A DNA stretch of 64,000 bases from the NCBI RefSeq assembly GCF_005886145.1, contig NZ_CP040504.1, positions 1,736,001-1,800,000 of the forward strand. Reading direction: 5' to 3'. The stretch is from Neisseria sp. oral taxon 014 str. F0314. GTDB lineage: Bacteria > Pseudomonadota > Gammaproteobacteria > Burkholderiales > Neisseriaceae. The notes under the pieces are model-generated. The model was not told where the DNA came from, did not search any database, and saw nothing but the letters and a program-made list of their open reading frames with translations. A program made the translations under genes and the position numbers. Below, piece after piece: positions 63,594 through 64,000 of this stretch (its first letter is position 1; each line of letters opens with the position of its first letter).

Positions 63594-64000
63594 ATGTCGG
63601 AAAATACGCAAAAAACCACGCGGCAGGGCTTGCCCTCGCTGCCGAAAAGCACGATTTGGATGCTCAGTTTCGGTTTTCTCGGCGTTCAGACGGCCTTTAC
63701 CCTGCAAAGCTCGCAGATGAGCCGCATCTTCCAGACGCTCGGCGCCGACCCGCACAGCCTCGGCTGGTTCTTTATCCTGCCGCCGTTGGCAGGGATGCTG
63801 GTGCAGCCGATTGTCGGTTATTACTCCGACCGCACATGGAAGCCGCGCTTGGGCGGCCGCCGTCTGCCGTATCTGCTTTACGGCACGCTGATTGCGGTTA
63901 TCGTGATGATTCTGATGCCGAATTCGGGCAGCTTCGGTTTCGGGTATGCGTCGCTGGCGGCTTTGTCGTTCGGCGCGCTGATGATTGCGCTGTTGGACGT
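63594..64000 (+). CDS. MFS sugar transporter, SLC45-like, N-terminal part (cut by window edge)
   Basis: Open to the end of the window: 135 codons from ATG 63594 (AAAGGAACTACCTC upstream). The SLC45/sucrose-type pattern is visible: FGFLGVQTAFTLQSSQMSR, GWFFILPPLAGMLVQPIVGYYSD and RLGGRRLPYLLYG. Such symporters move disaccharides with protons; in Neisseria a relative lies next to maltose phosphorylase genes. Substrate and length cannot be seen. A reverse DUS is encoded in frame as V-Q-T-A-F. Confidence 0.85.
   Translation, partial: MSENTQKTTRQGLPSLPKSTIWMLSFGFLGVQTAFTLQSSQMSRIFQTLGADPHSLGWFFILPPLAGMLVQPIVGYYSDRTWKPRLGGRRLPYLLYGTLIAVIVMILMPNSGSFGFGYASLAALSFGALMIALLD

Overview
The window is a stretch of chromosome from a commensal-type Neisseria. 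Nearly every intergenic gap carries the 10-mer GCCGTCTGAA, mostly as the 12-mer AGGCCGTCTGAA (the AG dialect of the neisserial DNA uptake sequence, DUS), often as inverted pairs that double as terminators. Gene content agrees: rRNA operon followed by comEA, PilC/PilY1, LigE, MntX, the ptsI-ptsH-IIA set and dnaA-rpmH-rnpA-yidD-yidC. The species cannot be fixed from the sequence alone; the preference for AG-DUS over AT-DUS argues against meningococcus and gonococcus.

Layout. 1-7.3 kb: end of a YggT-family gene, dksA, a complete rrn operon (16S, tRNA-Ile, tRNA-Ala, 23S, 5S), comEA and a C-terminal scrap of bamD/comL. 7.4-20.7 kb: housekeeping and metabolism (aroG, a TPR glycosyltransferase, Mn-riboswitch plus mntX, a pseudouridine synthase, ubiG, a YccS-type FUSC protein, bolA/ibaG, mnmE, ftsY with a long Glu-Pro repeat, an EamA protein, fhs). 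20.8-24.2 kb: an accessory cassette of two duplicated lipoproteins, a lipase-like protein and a small coiled-coil membrane protein that looks like an effector-immunity module. 24.2-35.5 kb: orn, a calcineurin-like phosphatase, moaA, rhodanese, pcm, msrC, tpiA, secG, tRNA-Leu, ligE, an MBL hydrolase, an OmpA/DUF937 protein, an SmpA/OmlA-type lipoprotein, an L,D-transpeptidase and a DUF2478 protein. 35.5-40.3 kb: ptsI, ptsH, EIIA, hpt, rmuC. 40.3-41.3 kb: an AT-rich regulatory region followed by three tandem paralogous genes, each coding a 34-residue peptide. 41.3-46.2 kb: the tsaB-rimI-UDG operon, gluQ, an AlgR-type response regulator, a histidine phosphatase. 46.2-54.6 kb: low-GC surface region with a trimeric autotransporter, a second SmpA/OmlA-type lipoprotein, tRNA-Lys, asd, an RDD protein and a 1306-residue PilC. 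55-60.6 kb: replication and envelope core (dnaN, dnaA, candidate origin, rpmH, rnpA, yidD, yidC). 60.9-64 kb: L-lactate dehydrogenase, the Mrp Fe-S carrier and the start of an SLC45-type sugar transporter.

Best candidates for something new are the three-gene 34-residue peptide array (40830-41271) with a pair of repeated near-palindromic sites 21 bp apart upstream, and the lipase/lipoprotein cassette (20842-24153), where an orphan lipoprotein copy still carries the first codons of a deleted lipase. All functional assignments are from reading the sequence; no database search was run.
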